Assembly (NCBI RefSeq): GCF_003243515.1
Contig: NZ_QFRA01000006.1
Coordinates: 1 to 64,000 of the forward strand
Source of the DNA: Corynebacterium kroppenstedtii
GTDB taxonomy: Bacteria > Actinomycetota > Actinomycetes > Mycobacteriales > Mycobacteriaceae
Direction: 5' to 3'
DNA length: 64,000 nucleotides
Below are positions 45,713 through 53,884 of the stretch, piece by piece. How positions within the stretch are numbered: position 1 is the stretch's first letter; every line of letters begins with the position of its first letter. The translations under genes and the position numbers were made by a program. A model generated the notes under the pieces. It was given only the letters and a program-made list of their open reading frames with translations, was not told the DNA's origin and ran no database searches.

Positions 45713-45731
45713 CCCCTCGCCCCACGCGGGG
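45713..45731. repeat. Start-associated hairpin, copy 1
   Basis: CCCCTCG CCCCA CGCGGGG lies 34 bases before the excisionase-like start codon. It is one of four related hairpins in the early regulatory zone (also at 46205, 46459 and 47280). A T-rich run follows on the plus strand only. Confidence 0.5.
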
Positions 45732-45842
45732 AGCTTTCTTTTATGCACCCCGGCTAACCTCGCTTCCCTGGCACGGAAGATCCAAAACGGCGAAGACAAC
45801 ACCACGGATCTAGCGCGACAGATTGAACGAATCGCCCTCCAA

Positions 45843-46178
45843 TTAGCCCGCGAGCTCGGCTAACCTACCCGCCAATTGCTGCGCCTCCCCCACCGTGACA
45901 TCCACAACCTCAGTCCCCTGGGGCAGGTGCAGCGCAACTCGCTCATCATCAGATGCGGCATACCTATAGGCCCTTACCCTCGGCAACAACTCCGCCGAAG
46001 TGCCCGAATCCCGGGATTCTTTTGCCAGTCCAGGATCTCCGCCAGCACTGTTTTAAACACCTTCGGCACAATCTCGTACTCAATGAGAATCCCCTCCGGG
46101 GCACGGTTGACTTTCCGTCGATTTGAACAGTCTGTATGCCTGCCGATGAAACGGATTTGCTGTGGACAAGTTACTCAT
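45843..46178 (-). pseudogene. Frameshifted early gene of unknown function
   Basis: An ATG at 46178 overlaps the stop of the upstream gene. The coding signal (MSNLSTANPFHRQAYRLF) passes into a second frame (VNRAPEGILIEYEIVPKVFK and TVLAEILDW) and a third (RVRAYRYAASDDERVALHLP), ending with TAA at 45843. Two indels are needed to join them. The family is not recognised. Confidence 0.38.
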
Positions 46179-46434
46179 GTACTATCTTTTGTCGGTTGGT
46201 TTCGCCCCTCGCTCCATGCGGGGGGTTTTCATATGCGGCAATACCATCAACGACATCGACTGCCCACGGTTGAAACACCGCATACTTTTGTGAACGACCT
46301 CCGAACTCTTCAAAGCCCGCCAAATTACCCTGAATCAACTCACGGACTCTCCGGTGTTTTATTCCAATTCCTTCTGCTATTGTGAAATCGGTTGTCGTTA
46401 GTTCTCCATCGTGGGAAATAACTAACTCCTCCAT
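46171..46434 (-). CDS. Small regulatory-type early protein
   Basis: An 87-residue protein starting at the ATG at 46434 after GGAGGA. Residues 1-55 suggest a Rha/antirepressor-like or HTH-type fold (SHDGELTTTDFTIAEGIGIK, then RVRELIQGNLAGFEEFG). Its C-terminal codons run through hairpin copy 2. It lies between antirepressor and excisionase genes and may take part in the lysis-lysogeny decision. Confidence 0.5.
   Translation of the reverse strand: MEELVISHDGELTTTDFTIAEGIGIKHRRVRELIQGNLAGFEEFGGRSQKYAVFQPWAVDVVDGIAAYENPPHGARGETNRQKIVHE
46205..46224. repeat. Start-associated hairpin, copy 2
   Basis: CCCCTCG CTCCA TGCGGGG lies near the end of the preceding gene and about 27 bases before the start of the next one at 46178. 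Pairing is weaker than in the other copies. Confidence 0.4.
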
Positions 46435-46458
46435 GTTTGTTCCTCCTCCGGAACTCCG

Positions 46459-46480
46459 GCCCCTCGTTCCTACGAGGGGC
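46459..46480. repeat. Start-associated hairpin, copy 3
   Basis: GCCCCTCGT TCCT ACGAGGGGC is a perfect 9-bp stem between the antirepressor stop and the ribosome binding site of the gene starting at 46434. The plus strand continues with CTTCCTTTT. Confidence 0.55.
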
Positions 46481-46486
46481 TTCCTT

Positions 46487-47254
46487 TTACACCGCATAAT
46501 GGATATCCCAAATGCTTTCCATCAACGGCCGATCAGCCTCCGTGTACCCATACGCCTCAATAATTCGCCCATTCGGCAACTCAACCGGAGCCTTCTGAGG
46601 GACAACACCATGAGCCTCCGTCCACGCAGCTTTCAGACGCTTACCGAAAACAGGGGCCGTCGCCGACATCTGTTTCTTCGATAAGCCTTTCCCTTTCAGG
46701 AATTCCTGCACATACAACAGCTTCCTCACTGAATCCAGCTGCGGGGCCTCACCCATACCTCGAGCAAGGATGATGCGGGCTTTCGCCTCCAGGAAGTCTT
46801 GGTGGATGAGACCTTTCGCTGCCTGGGCGAGCTCCATTTGTGAGCGCAGCTCAAACATCAATGCTTTTTGTTGGTGCTCAGTAGCCCGAGGATTGATTGC
46901 ACCACCGTTGTGGAAATAGTTGTCCAGGGCGTCCGCTGCCTCGTTCTGAAAGGCCTCAAGTGTGGGGCGCGCTTCCAGAGCGACACGATTCGTGTCGATG
47001 GTTGCCAGCCACATCGTGAGCGTCCGACGATCAACCATGAACATCTCGTAGTTCTTTCCATCAGCACCAGTTGAGGTCATCATGACCCCAACTGCCCACG
47101 ACTTGTCATGAAGCTTGCGACGCTGTGCTTTACTGTCGATACCGAGAGCGTCGCAGATTGGTCGGACGGCCACCCATCTTTTGCCATCCTCGGCCTGAAC
47201 AGCCTTAAGTTCCGCATCAGTACTCGGAACTGGTATAGTTACTAACTGGTTCAT
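46487..47254 (-). CDS. Phage antirepressor
   Basis: A 255-residue protein with a P22 Ant/Bro-type N-terminal domain (WVAVRPICDALGIDSKAQRR and then MFMVDRRTLTMWLATID) and a C-terminal KilA/antirepressor-type half with LPNGRIIEAYGYTEADRP. It probably inactivates the repressor to trigger the lytic cycle. AAAGGAG precedes the ATG. It is the second gene of the leftward early operon, after the Cro-like gene. Confidence 0.82.
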   Translation of the reverse strand: MNQLVTIPVPSTDAELKAVQAEDGKRWVAVRPICDALGIDSKAQRRKLHDKSWAVGVMMTSTGADGKNYEMFMVDRRTLTMWLATIDTNRVALEARPTLEAFQNEAADALDNYFHNGGAINPRATEHQQKALMFELRSQMELAQAAKGLIHQDFLEAKARIILARGMGEAPQLDSVRKLLYVQEFLKGKGLSKKQMSATAPVFGKRLKAAWTEAHGVVPQKAPVELPNGRIIEAYGYTEADRPLMESIWDIHYAV

Positions 47255-47279
47255 TTTTGCTTCTCCTTTGAAGCTCCTT

Positions 47280-47301
47280 ACCCCTCGTTCCCGCGAGGGG
47301 T
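47280..47301. repeat. Start-associated hairpin, copy 4
   Basis: ACCCCTCG TTCCCG CGAGGGGT lies between the Cro-like stop and the antirepressor start, 25 bases before the latter. The plus strand continues with CTTTTTG, so in that direction it looks like a terminator; on the coding strand of these genes it has no T run. Confidence 0.55.
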
Positions 47302-47308
47302 CTTTTTG

Positions 47309-47533
47309 TTATGCTGCTACGGCTACGATTTGCTCGTCTGAAATTAAGATTTTGTTGGGACGTGCCCCGAGCCGCGCTAATGCTTGTAATACGACTGGTT
47401 TCGGCCCTCGTGTTCTCATTGCTTCTCGCCATGTTTTGCGAGTAACTCCTGTTTCTCGTTCTAGGTCCGTAAGCGCTTGTAAGCCGTGTGCGCGTTTAAC
47501 ACGGTCAATCTCGTCAAGACCGAGAAGAAACAT
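47309..47533 (-). CDS. Cro-like helix-turn-helix regulator
   Basis: A 74-residue protein, first gene of the leftward operon, starting at an ATG after AAGGAGGTG. QALTDLERETGVTRKTWREA reads as a helix-turn-helix, followed by VLQALARLGARPNKIL. It faces the repressor gene across a 156-base switch region and probably binds the same operators. Confidence 0.68.
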   Translation of the reverse strand: MFLLGLDEIDRVKRAHGLQALTDLERETGVTRKTWREAMRTRGPKPVVLQALARLGARPNKILISDEQIVAVAA

Positions 47534-47567
47534 GCTCGTTTCACCTCCTTGTTTGTTGCTATGGGAA

Positions 47568-47600
47568 GAATCTAGCTCATCTATCAAACTTTGCGCAAGT
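47568..47600 (-). promoter_or_regulatory. Likely early lytic promoter
   Basis: On the minus strand TTGCGC and TAGATT are separated by 18 bases, ahead of the Cro-like gene. The -35 box is part of the palindrome TTGCGCAA, a candidate operator half. Confidence 0.4.
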
Positions 47601-47653
47601 TCTTTCCACTATTTGTTTAATTTCTTTTCTCAAACATGCAGGTTATATACCGC

Positions 47654-47682
47654 TTGACGGGTAAAAAATTACCCATTAAGGT
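47654..47682 (+). promoter_or_regulatory. Repressor promoter with palindromic operator
   Basis: TTGACG (47654-47659) and TAAGGT (47677-47682) are 17 bases apart just ahead of the repressor ATG at 47690. Between them lies the palindrome GGGTAA AAAA TTACCC (47659-47674). A repressor bound there would block its own promoter, so autoregulation is likely. Confidence 0.5.
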
Positions 47683-47689
47683 GTGCGTC

Positions 47690-48154
47690 ATGACCGACGA
47701 AAGAGCATGGTTTAGCTCAATGGCAAAGCGGCGAATCACCGCCGTAGAGATCGCAGAAATACTCGATGTATCCCGCCGCACAGCCACCACGAAACTCACC
47801 AACGGACTTAGCGCAGACGAGCTAATAGATATCTCCCGCAGCCTCGGTTTGTCCCCCATCCACGCGCTTGTTGAATTGGGAAAAATTACTTACCAAGAAG
47901 CAGTCGATTTTCTTGATGACGATGGACAACTCCTCGAGACAGCTGAAGATGGGGAGCTTGCGCTCGAACTTGCACGTCGGCTCAACCCCGCTACCAAGGC
48001 AGACGAGCTTGAAGAACTACGTAAAAGAAAAGCATCCAAAAATGTCCCACCCCCCACCTACGATGACACCACACACGACGACCTCCCCTACGTCGCCGAC
48101 AACTCACCAGACGAACCAATGCCAGGAGATGATGACTACTTTGACGGCCCCTAA
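47690..48154 (+). CDS. Phage immunity repressor (ImmR-like)
   Basis: A 154-residue protein with an N-terminal helix-turn-helix (ITAVEIAEILDVSRRTATTK) and an acidic, unstructured C-terminus (HDDLPYVADNSPDEPMPGDD). The ATG at 47690 follows AAGGTG; an earlier in-frame ATG lies within the promoter. It overlaps the protease gene downstream, as in the ImmR-ImmA pair of ICEBs1, where the protease cleaves the repressor after DNA damage. Confidence 0.78.
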   Translation: MTDERAWFSSMAKRRITAVEIAEILDVSRRTATTKLTNGLSADELIDISRSLGLSPIHALVELGKITYQEAVDFLDDDGQLLETAEDGELALELARRLNPATKADELEELRKRKASKNVPPPTYDDTTHDDLPYVADNSPDEPMPGDDDYFDGP

Positions 48155-48530
48155 CCTCGAAACCCTCGCCACAACCCACAACATCACCATCACCACCCAC
48201 ACCGGCGGCAACAAAGGACGCTGGTACAGCGACACCCACACCATCAGCCTAAGAAACAACCTTCACCCAATTGCTTACCGCTGCACACTTGCCCACGAAC
48301 TAGGCCACGCCTTCTGCGGACACGACAGCAAAGCCGAAGGATGGTTTAAAGAACGTCAAGAACGCGAAGCCGACACTTGGGCTGCTAACCTACTTATAGG
48401 TCGGGACGAATACATGGATGCCGAACTCATCCACGGTTCCTGCCCAGGAGCAATCGCCCTAGAACTAGGCGTCACCGTGCACCTGGTCAACATATGGGCA
48501 ACACACCACAAAGAAAGGCAACCACAATAA
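48132..48530 (+). CDS. ImmA/IrrE-type metalloprotease
   Basis: A 132-residue protein with the zinc protease motif HELGH near residues 55-59 and a downstream EADTWAANLLI helix that supplies the third ligand. By analogy with ImmA it would cleave the repressor encoded just upstream and so control induction. The start lies inside the repressor gene (23-base overlap) close after AGGAG; ATG at 48129 is an alternative. Confidence 0.85.
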   Translation: MTTLTAPNLETLATTHNITITTHTGGNKGRWYSDTHTISLRNNLHPIAYRCTLAHELGHAFCGHDSKAEGWFKERQEREADTWAANLLIGRDEYMDAELIHGSCPGAIALELGVTVHLVNIWATHHKERQPQ

Positions 48531-48580
48531 CCTTCCCCAACCAACCCACCACAGACTCATCCGCCCTCTCACGGGCCACC

Positions 48581-48828
48581 ATGCAATACGAAGACGCCAA
48601 AAAACCTCCGCTATCGCCTGGATCCTATGGATATTCACCGGAACCCTCGGTGGACACCGCTACTACCTCGGAGACATCGGAATGGGCATCGCCATGACTG
48701 TCACCCTCGGCGGACTAAGAATATGGACACTCATCGACGCCGCATTCATCAACCACCGTATACGGGTCAAAAACCGCGAAATCCGGGAAATCATTTTTAC
48801 CAACAACGGCATCCCGAACATGGCATAA
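48581..48828 (+). pseudogene. TM2-domain membrane protein, frameshifted
   Basis: After MQYEDAKK the frame breaks at a run of six A (about 48599-48604). The next frame continues with the TM2 family pattern: IAWILWIFTGTLGGHRYYLG, then WTLIDAAFI, and ends at TAA. One missing A explains the break. The product would be a two-span membrane protein of about 82 residues. TM2 genes are common near actinophage integrases. Confidence 0.65.
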
Positions 48829-48885
48829 CCATCGACAGCAGTACCAACGAGATACTGTTCCCACCGCATAATTCCTTGTAGACAT

Positions 48886-48938
48886 AAAAAGACCCCTCTG
48901 CTGCTAGATGCTTTGACGACACACAACAGCAGAGGGGT
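48886..48938 (-). terminator. Terminator upstream of the integrase
   Basis: ACCCCTCTGCTG and CAGCAGAGGGGT form a perfect 12-bp stem (48892-48903 and 48927-48938), followed on the minus strand by CTTTTT. It would stop leftward transcription and may also end the repressor-TM2 transcript. Confidence 0.7.
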
Positions 48939-49011
48939 GCCCCTGGCTGCAAAACCCCGAGGAGAGCTTTGCTACTCACGAACCTTAGCACACCACCCCC
49001 GAAAAACCACC

Positions 49012-50163
49012 ATGGCTATTAGCAAACGCACCACCAGCACAGGAAAAACCAGATGGGTCGCCCGCTACCGCGACCACACCGGCACAGAACACTCCAAAAC
49101 ATTCACCACCCAAAAACAAGCCAAAGCCCACCTCCAAGAACAGGAGCGGGCACTGAGACGCGGCGAATGGATCAACGAAAAAGCCGCCCCCACGCTAGCC
49201 GCCCTCTGGCCTACTTGGGCCGCTACCGCCACCACCCCCGGCACCCTAATAGTGCGTCAACAAGCAAGAAAAAACCTCGGTAACCTGGCCAACCTACAAA
49301 TTAATCAGATAACCCCAGCACTTTTACGGTCCTGGGTGGCCCAACTCCGCACAGGTAGGCCCTGGGTGAAAGGGAACACTGGTTTAGCAGAACACACCGT
49401 GCGTAACTATTGGTCGCAACTATCCGGATGCCTACGTATGGCTGTTGAAGACGGACTACTAGTCGAAAATCCCACATCCAAGGTCACAATAGTGCGATCA
49501 CCACATATCGCGGTCGAAAAATGCCGCATCCCGGACATGGAACAGGTGCACCACCTCATTGAGGTGTGTGATGCGACGGGGAGGCACACGCTCGCCACTA
49601 TGGTCATTCTGGCCGCTTCCACGGGGATGAGATCGAGTGAAGTCGCAGGCCTGAGATGGAGAAACGTCGACCGACGCCGCAAGATCGTGCGTGTCGTCGA
49701 GCAGTCCGCCTCCTCACACATCAAAGGCCAACCAGTTGGCAAGGCCCGATGGGCGAAGCTGAAAACACAGACCTCACGCCGTGAAATCCCCCTACCGACA
49801 GCGACTCTGCAACGACTGCGCCAACACCGACTCAAGCATAGGACAGAGCCTGACGGGCCTCTGCTCCTGACACCATCGGGGACTATGTGGCGGTCAGATA
49901 ATGTCTGCAAGGCGATGGAACCGTTCGGGTTCCGTTTCCACGACCTGAGGCACCTCTATGCCTCGCATCTCATCAGACAAGGGCTGGGGGTAAAGGCGGT
50001 GCAGGAGTTGTTGGGACATGCTTCGGCCTCAACAACATTGGACACCTATACGCATTTGTGGATGGACGAGACGGATCGTGCTCGTGGAACTGCGGACGAG
50101 CTCGTGCGGATTTTTTGCGGACTCGACGGAGAAAATGGCTCCGCTGCGGGAGTTGTAGAGTAG
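49012..50163 (+). CDS. int: Tyrosine integrase
   Basis: A 383-residue phage integrase. The catalytic residues are visible: Arg in GMRSSEVAGLRW, HDLRH, the LGHAS box, and the Tyr nucleophile in TLDTYTHLW. The N-terminal arm-binding part carries AP2-like RWVARYRDHTGTEHSKTF. The ATG at 49012 follows a non-coding leader. The gene ends 35 bases before attR, as usual for integrases. It inserts the phage into the 3' end of the dehydrogenase gene. Confidence 0.92.
   Translation: MAISKRTTSTGKTRWVARYRDHTGTEHSKTFTTQKQAKAHLQEQERALRRGEWINEKAAPTLAALWPTWAATATTPGTLIVRQQARKNLGNLANLQINQITPALLRSWVAQLRTGRPWVKGNTGLAEHTVRNYWSQLSGCLRMAVEDGLLVENPTSKVTIVRSPHIAVEKCRIPDMEQVHHLIEVCDATGRHTLATMVILAASTGMRSSEVAGLRWRNVDRRRKIVRVVEQSASSHIKGQPVGKARWAKLKTQTSRREIPLPTATLQRLRQHRLKHRTEPDGPLLLTPSGTMWRSDNVCKAMEPFGFRFHDLRHLYASHLIRQGLGVKAVQELLGHASASTTLDTYTHLWMDETDRARGTADELVRIFCGLDGENGSAAGVVE
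50101..50123 (+). repeat. Right copy of 23-bp terminal repeat, possible integrase arm site
   Basis: CTCGTGCGGA-T-TTTTTGCGGACT lies inside the last codons of the integrase gene and matches 3655-3677 at 22 of 23 positions. Similarity extends a few bases further left (ACGA before it). It is suitably placed for integrase or Xis binding on one arm of attP. Confidence 0.5.
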
Positions 50164-50173
50164 CCCGCAGCGG
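50141..50173 (+). terminator. Integrase terminator
   Basis: CCGCTGCGGG and CCCGCAGCGG form a 10-bp stem that spans the integrase stop codon and is followed by GTTTAAAAA. It prevents the integrase transcript from entering the convergent dehydrogenase gene. Confidence 0.65.
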
Positions 50174-50196
50174 GTTTAAAAACCGTCTATGACCTG

Positions 50197-51366
50197 CTAT
50201 TTCAGTATTTGTCGGCCCATGACCATGCGGCAGATTTGGTTCGTTCCCTCGTAGATCTGCGTTATTTTGGCGTCACGCATCATACGTTCGACAGGGAAAT
50301 CACGCGTATATCCGTAACCACCGAATAGCTGCACGGCATCGGTCGTCACCTGCATTGCAACATCGGAGGCGTATGCCTTCGAACCCGCTGCAAGCATACC
50401 TAAGCGCTCCCCTCCCTCGGCGTGGCCGCGTTCGGCATTCGAGGCCGCTGTGTACACCATGAGGCGGGCAGCGTCGATCTTCATTTTCATGTCGGCAAGC
50501 ATGAATTGCGTGTTTTGAAAATCGGCAATCCGACGGCCGAATTGCTCACGCTCTTTCACGTATTTCACAGTGTGGTCAAACGCCCCCTGCGCGATGCCCA
50601 GCGCCTGCGCGCCAATCGTTGGGCGTGTGTGATCCAAGGTTTCCAGGGCGGTCTTAAAGCCCGCCCCTTCGTCCCCAATGATGCGGTCAGCGGGAATACG
50701 ACAATCCTCAAAGTACAGCTCGGCCGTCGGAGATCCTTTGATCCCTAATTTCTTTTCTTTGGGGCCGACGACGAAGCCTTCATCGTCGGCGTGGACCATG
50801 AATGCGGAGATGCCATTGGCCCCTTTATCCGGATCAGTGACCGCCATCACTGTGTACCAAGTGGACTTGCCACCATTGGTGATCCAACATTTCGATCCAT
50901 TGAGTACCCACGAGTCACCGTCTCTCCGGGCACACGTTTTCATTGACCCCGCGTCGGAGCCCGCTCCTCGTTCCGATAGTGCATACGAGGCCATCTTCCC
51001 GCCGGCAATATCCGGGAGGACCTGCTTTTTAAGCTGCTCCGACCCTTTCAGAATGAGCCCCATGGTCCCCAACTTATTCACGGCCGGAATTAACGAGGAT
51101 GAACCACAGACACGGGCTACTTCCTCAATGACGATGCACGCCATCAGCGAATCCCCGCCGGCTCCGCCATGCTCCTCTGGAATGTGTACAGCGTTAAAAC
51201 CCGTCTCTACCAGCGCGTCCAAGGCTTCCTGAGGAAAACGTTCGTTCTCGTCGACATCAGTGGCGTGCGGGGCGATGCTTTTCTCCGCAATCTCCCGGAT
51301 GGCTTCACGCACCCCTTGGTAATCTTCCGGTAGCTGGTAAAGATCAAAATCAGAGTTCAGAGCCAT
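50197..51366 (-). CDS. Acyl-CoA dehydrogenase (integration target)
   Basis: A 389-residue FAD-dependent dehydrogenase of fatty acid or branched acyl-CoA oxidation. Typical motifs are ALSERGAGSDAGSM (substrate and flavin contacts), WITNGG, REQFGRRIADFQ, and the C-terminal GGYGYTRDFPVERMMRD followed by YEGTNQICRM with the catalytic-base region. The ATG at 51366 follows GAGAGGAA. The 3' end was exchanged by phage integration but stays in frame. Confidence 0.93.
   Translation of the reverse strand: MALNSDFDLYQLPEDYQGVREAIREIAEKSIAPHATDVDENERFPQEALDALVETGFNAVHIPEEHGGAGGDSLMACIVIEEVARVCGSSSLIPAVNKLGTMGLILKGSEQLKKQVLPDIAGGKMASYALSERGAGSDAGSMKTCARRDGDSWVLNGSKCWITNGGKSTWYTVMAVTDPDKGANGISAFMVHADDEGFVVGPKEKKLGIKGSPTAELYFEDCRIPADRIIGDEGAGFKTALETLDHTRPTIGAQALGIAQGAFDHTVKYVKEREQFGRRIADFQNTQFMLADMKMKIDAARLMVYTAASNAERGHAEGGERLGMLAAGSKAYASDVAMQVTTDAVQLFGGYGYTRDFPVERMMRDAKITQIYEGTNQICRMVMGRQILK
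50198..50265 (-). other. attR of the prophage
   Basis: The last codons of the intact dehydrogenase gene (ITQIYEGTNQICRMVMGRQ). It shares the 17-bp core TCGTAGATCTGCGTTAT with attL. Everything left of the core up to the stop codon must come from the phage, so the phage restores the host gene on integration. Confidence 0.85.
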
Positions 51367-51542
51367 GACGGTTCCTCTCACACCTAGAAATCAGTAAGAC
51401 GCACGCCCACAACCAGACATAGGTACGCCACTTTTTAATCTTAAATGTTTCCACCGATCTATGAGACATAGTTCACGCAATTCGATGCTAAATAGGTTTA
51501 CTCCACCCGGCCCCACCACTGACGACGGCTACACTCGGATCT

Positions 51543-52286
51543 ATGAACCACCCACGGATGCCCCAGCGTCAAGCACGCCCTCATGGATCGGCCCGGCGCG
51601 GCGTATCAGCCCGACGCAGCGCCATTTTCACTGCGCTGACGGTGAGTACATATATTCTCACAGCATGTGGGAGCGGTAACACGGGGTCGGAGTCGACGGC
51701 CTCTTCCGCTGTTTCCCAACAACAGCGCACCCCGTCGAATTCATCCCCCATACCATCACCGTCACTATCTGGTTCATCGACAGCAGCAGAGCCGCCGACG
51801 ATGGACGATTCGCAGTCTGACGACGCTGCAGCACATCAAGCGGCCGGCGCTGCGTCGGCTGGTCGCGGTGATCGGTGCCATACCTCCGATATCTCAGCCT
51901 CTCTGGAGGCTGAAAGCGGAGCGGCCGGGTCCAGTTACCTCGCGATCACCCTGACGAACCAGTCCGACCACTCCTGTACGTTGTACGGATATCCCGGCGT
52001 CAGTGCCGTCGGCGGGAACGACGGGCACCAGATTGGTAAGCCGGCCGACAAAGACCGCAATGCCCCAGCGTCTCTGGTGAGCGTAACCCCCGGGGAGGCT
52101 GCCACCGTGACGGTCAAGAAGGCACAGACGGGGAATTACTCCCCAGAGTCATGCAAGCCCCAGCGGGCTCGTGGTCTACGCGTATACCCACCTGACGAGA
52201 AGGCCGCGCTCTTTGTTGATTACCCCACGGACACATGCTCTGGCGATACCGTCAACATGCATGTTGGGCCGATCACTAAGAAATAG
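51543..52286 (+). CDS. DUF4232 lipoprotein
   Basis: A 247-residue exported lipoprotein. A basic N-terminus and hydrophobic segment end in the lipobox LTAC near residues 39-42. A Ser/Thr/Pro-rich linker follows, and from residue about 112 the DUF4232 domain (ASLEAESGAAGSSYLAI, then NQSDHSCTLYGYPGVSAV) with paired cysteines. The role in the actinobacterial envelope is unknown. Confidence 0.82.
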   Translation: MNHPRMPQRQARPHGSARRGVSARRSAIFTALTVSTYILTACGSGNTGSESTASSAVSQQQRTPSNSSPIPSPSLSGSSTAAEPPTMDDSQSDDAAAHQAAGAASAGRGDRCHTSDISASLEAESGAAGSSYLAITLTNQSDHSCTLYGYPGVSAVGGNDGHQIGKPADKDRNAPASLVSVTPGEAATVTVKKAQTGNYSPESCKPQRARGLRVYPPDEKAALFVDYPTDTCSGDTVNMHVGPITKK

Positions 52287-52355
52287 CGAATGCCCCGGGG
52301 CAGCCAGTGAACTCGCATCGGCGAGGTTAGCTCGGCGAATGAGGTCGGAAAAGAC

Positions 52356-53120
52356 TTATCCGGCCATGAGGTCGTTCCAGATAGCGATGGTTGGCTGTCC
52401 CCGCGAGGCTTCGTAGTCGTTTTCCTGTTGGGCCCACATGGCCCAGAACTTTTCGAATCCTGGGTCGCGGTGGAGTGCTCGCTGCTGTCGGCGGTGTGCA
52501 TCAGCGCGCACCTCAATAGCCACGACGTCCACACTTTTGGGGGGTTCCGGTGTCCAATCACTTCGCAACTGTTGGTCACATAGGTGCCGCTGATCTAACC
52601 GTCGCTGATCCCGTGCCCGTCGCTGATTTAACAGCCGCTGGCGGGCAGCCTCCAGGGAAGCGGGTGTTACCGCGCCGACGCCTTCGACGATGAGTGGCTC
52701 GGCAGGATCCACGGCTACCCAGTCCCCGAAGTTGCTGGCATTCCAATCCCACCGGCAGTAGCCAGCGTCGGCAGGTGTCAACACAGAATCCGCCACGACC
52801 CGGGATGCCTCCATGAGCCCAGTCCATCCGGGATAAAAATCATCACAGTGGATTACCCGAGTTCCCGTTACCTCCGCCACATACATAGCGAGCGTTGTTT
52901 TGCCTGAGCCCGACAATCCGTCGATGAGCACTGCGCTTCCCGGCTCCGCAGAAAAACAATCAGGTATGGTTCCTTGGTCAACTAATCGACGCAGTTCGGC
53001 AGGGCCTTCGTCGGTACTGGCCAATCTGATTCCCACAGCGGACACTAACCGGGAAGGCGTTGCTCCCGATTCGCGAAACAACCTGGTTATGTCGCTTATC
53101 ATCGCATGGCTCCGCATCAT
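52356..53120 (-). CDS. Uridine kinase-like P-loop protein
   Basis: A 254-residue protein with Walker A GLSGSGKTTLAM, the HCDDFYPGW segment typical of nucleoside kinases, and LIVEGVGA as Walker B-like strand. The C-terminal half holds a Gln/Arg/Asp-rich stretch (RRARDQRRLDQRHLCDQQ). Its ATG at 53120 overlaps the EcfT stop (ATGA), so it belongs to the transporter operon; longer upstream starts lie inside the EcfT frame. The substrate is uncertain. Confidence 0.72.
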   Translation of the reverse strand: MMRSHAMISDITRLFRESGATPSRLVSAVGIRLASTDEGPAELRRLVDQGTIPDCFSAEPGSAVLIDGLSGSGKTTLAMYVAEVTGTRVIHCDDFYPGWTGLMEASRVVADSVLTPADAGYCRWDWNASNFGDWVAVDPAEPLIVEGVGAVTPASLEAARQRLLNQRRARDQRRLDQRHLCDQQLRSDWTPEPPKSVDVVAIEVRADAHRRQQRALHRDPGFEKFWAMWAQQENDYEASRGQPTIAIWNDLMAG

Positions 53121-53884
53121 GCCCCCAAGAAGCGCAAATACCCGGTCATCCATGCCGTCACCAGGGCCATCAGCGCAACGAGGAGCGCACCGACCATCAA
53201 TACCCAGTCCGGCCACCGCAGGCGCGATTCTCGAGCCCAGGTCCGGGGCCGATCCGAACCGAACCCGCGGGCTTCCATGGCCGTCGCCAATTTCCCGCCA
53301 CGCCGCAGCGCGAGCACTAACAACGCGAAGAAAATAGTGAGCGTTCGGCGGATCCGGCTGGAATCCGCCAGGCCACGGGCGCGACGAGCCCGGTGCATCG
53401 CCGAATAGTCACGCTGGAACAAACTCACCAAGCGCACTCCGGCCACGGAGCCAATGACGAATCGCTCGGGCAAATGCCAGATTTGCGCTAAGCCGTCGCC
53501 AAGGTCGGTGGGGTCGGTATCGGCGGACAGGATGACTGCGGGCAGGGCTATGGCCAGGACTCGGACCATGATCGCCAGAGCCAAGGACACCGAATTGTCA
53601 GTAATGTGAGCGAAGGCGTAGGACACATATTCTTTGCCCTCAGGCCGGCCATAGAGCAGCATCGACACACCCGTAAGCGGCGCGAGCATAAAAACCGACC
53701 ATCCACGACGAATAATCCGACCCCACCCCATCCCTAAGAACGGCGCAACCAGCAGTTCACACACCAACGCCACACCGGCTGACACGATATCGACCGAAAT
53801 GAGAAGCGGCGTCGCAATAAGAGCCATCGCGGCAATCCGAGCCGTCGGATTGAAGCTCACGACTCGGGGCGTTCCGCGGGTCAT
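53117..53884 (-). CDS. ECF transporter T component (YkoC-like)
   Basis: A 255-residue membrane protein with about five spans and the two coupling motifs of EcfT proteins: ARRARGL near residue 165 and EARGFG near residue 205, which grip the ATPases. With the ATPase and S component upstream it forms a vitamin importer. It overlaps both neighbours by four bases, indicating translational coupling. Confidence 0.85.
   Translation of the reverse strand: MTRGTPRVVSFNPTARIAAMALIATPLLISVDIVSAGVALVCELLVAPFLGMGWGRIIRRGWSVFMLAPLTGVSMLLYGRPEGKEYVSYAFAHITDNSVSLALAIMVRVLAIALPAVILSADTDPTDLGDGLAQIWHLPERFVIGSVAGVRLVSLFQRDYSAMHRARRARGLADSSRIRRTLTIFFALLVLALRRGGKLATAMEARGFGSDRPRTWARESRLRWPDWVLMVGALLVALMALVTAWMTGYLRFLGA

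Noticed and set aside
45708..45862. A plus-strand stretch reading LARKIQNGEDNTTDLARQIE
   Set aside because: It looks helical and protein-like but has no ATG or ribosome binding site, starts within a repeated hairpin and runs against the operon. It may be a chance frame.
3539..50265. A full reassignment of TAG to a sense codon in this phage
   Set aside because: TAG ends several intact genes at the expected family length (10338, 10740, 21021, 27583), so it acts as a normal stop at least there. Only local readthrough or mutation remains.
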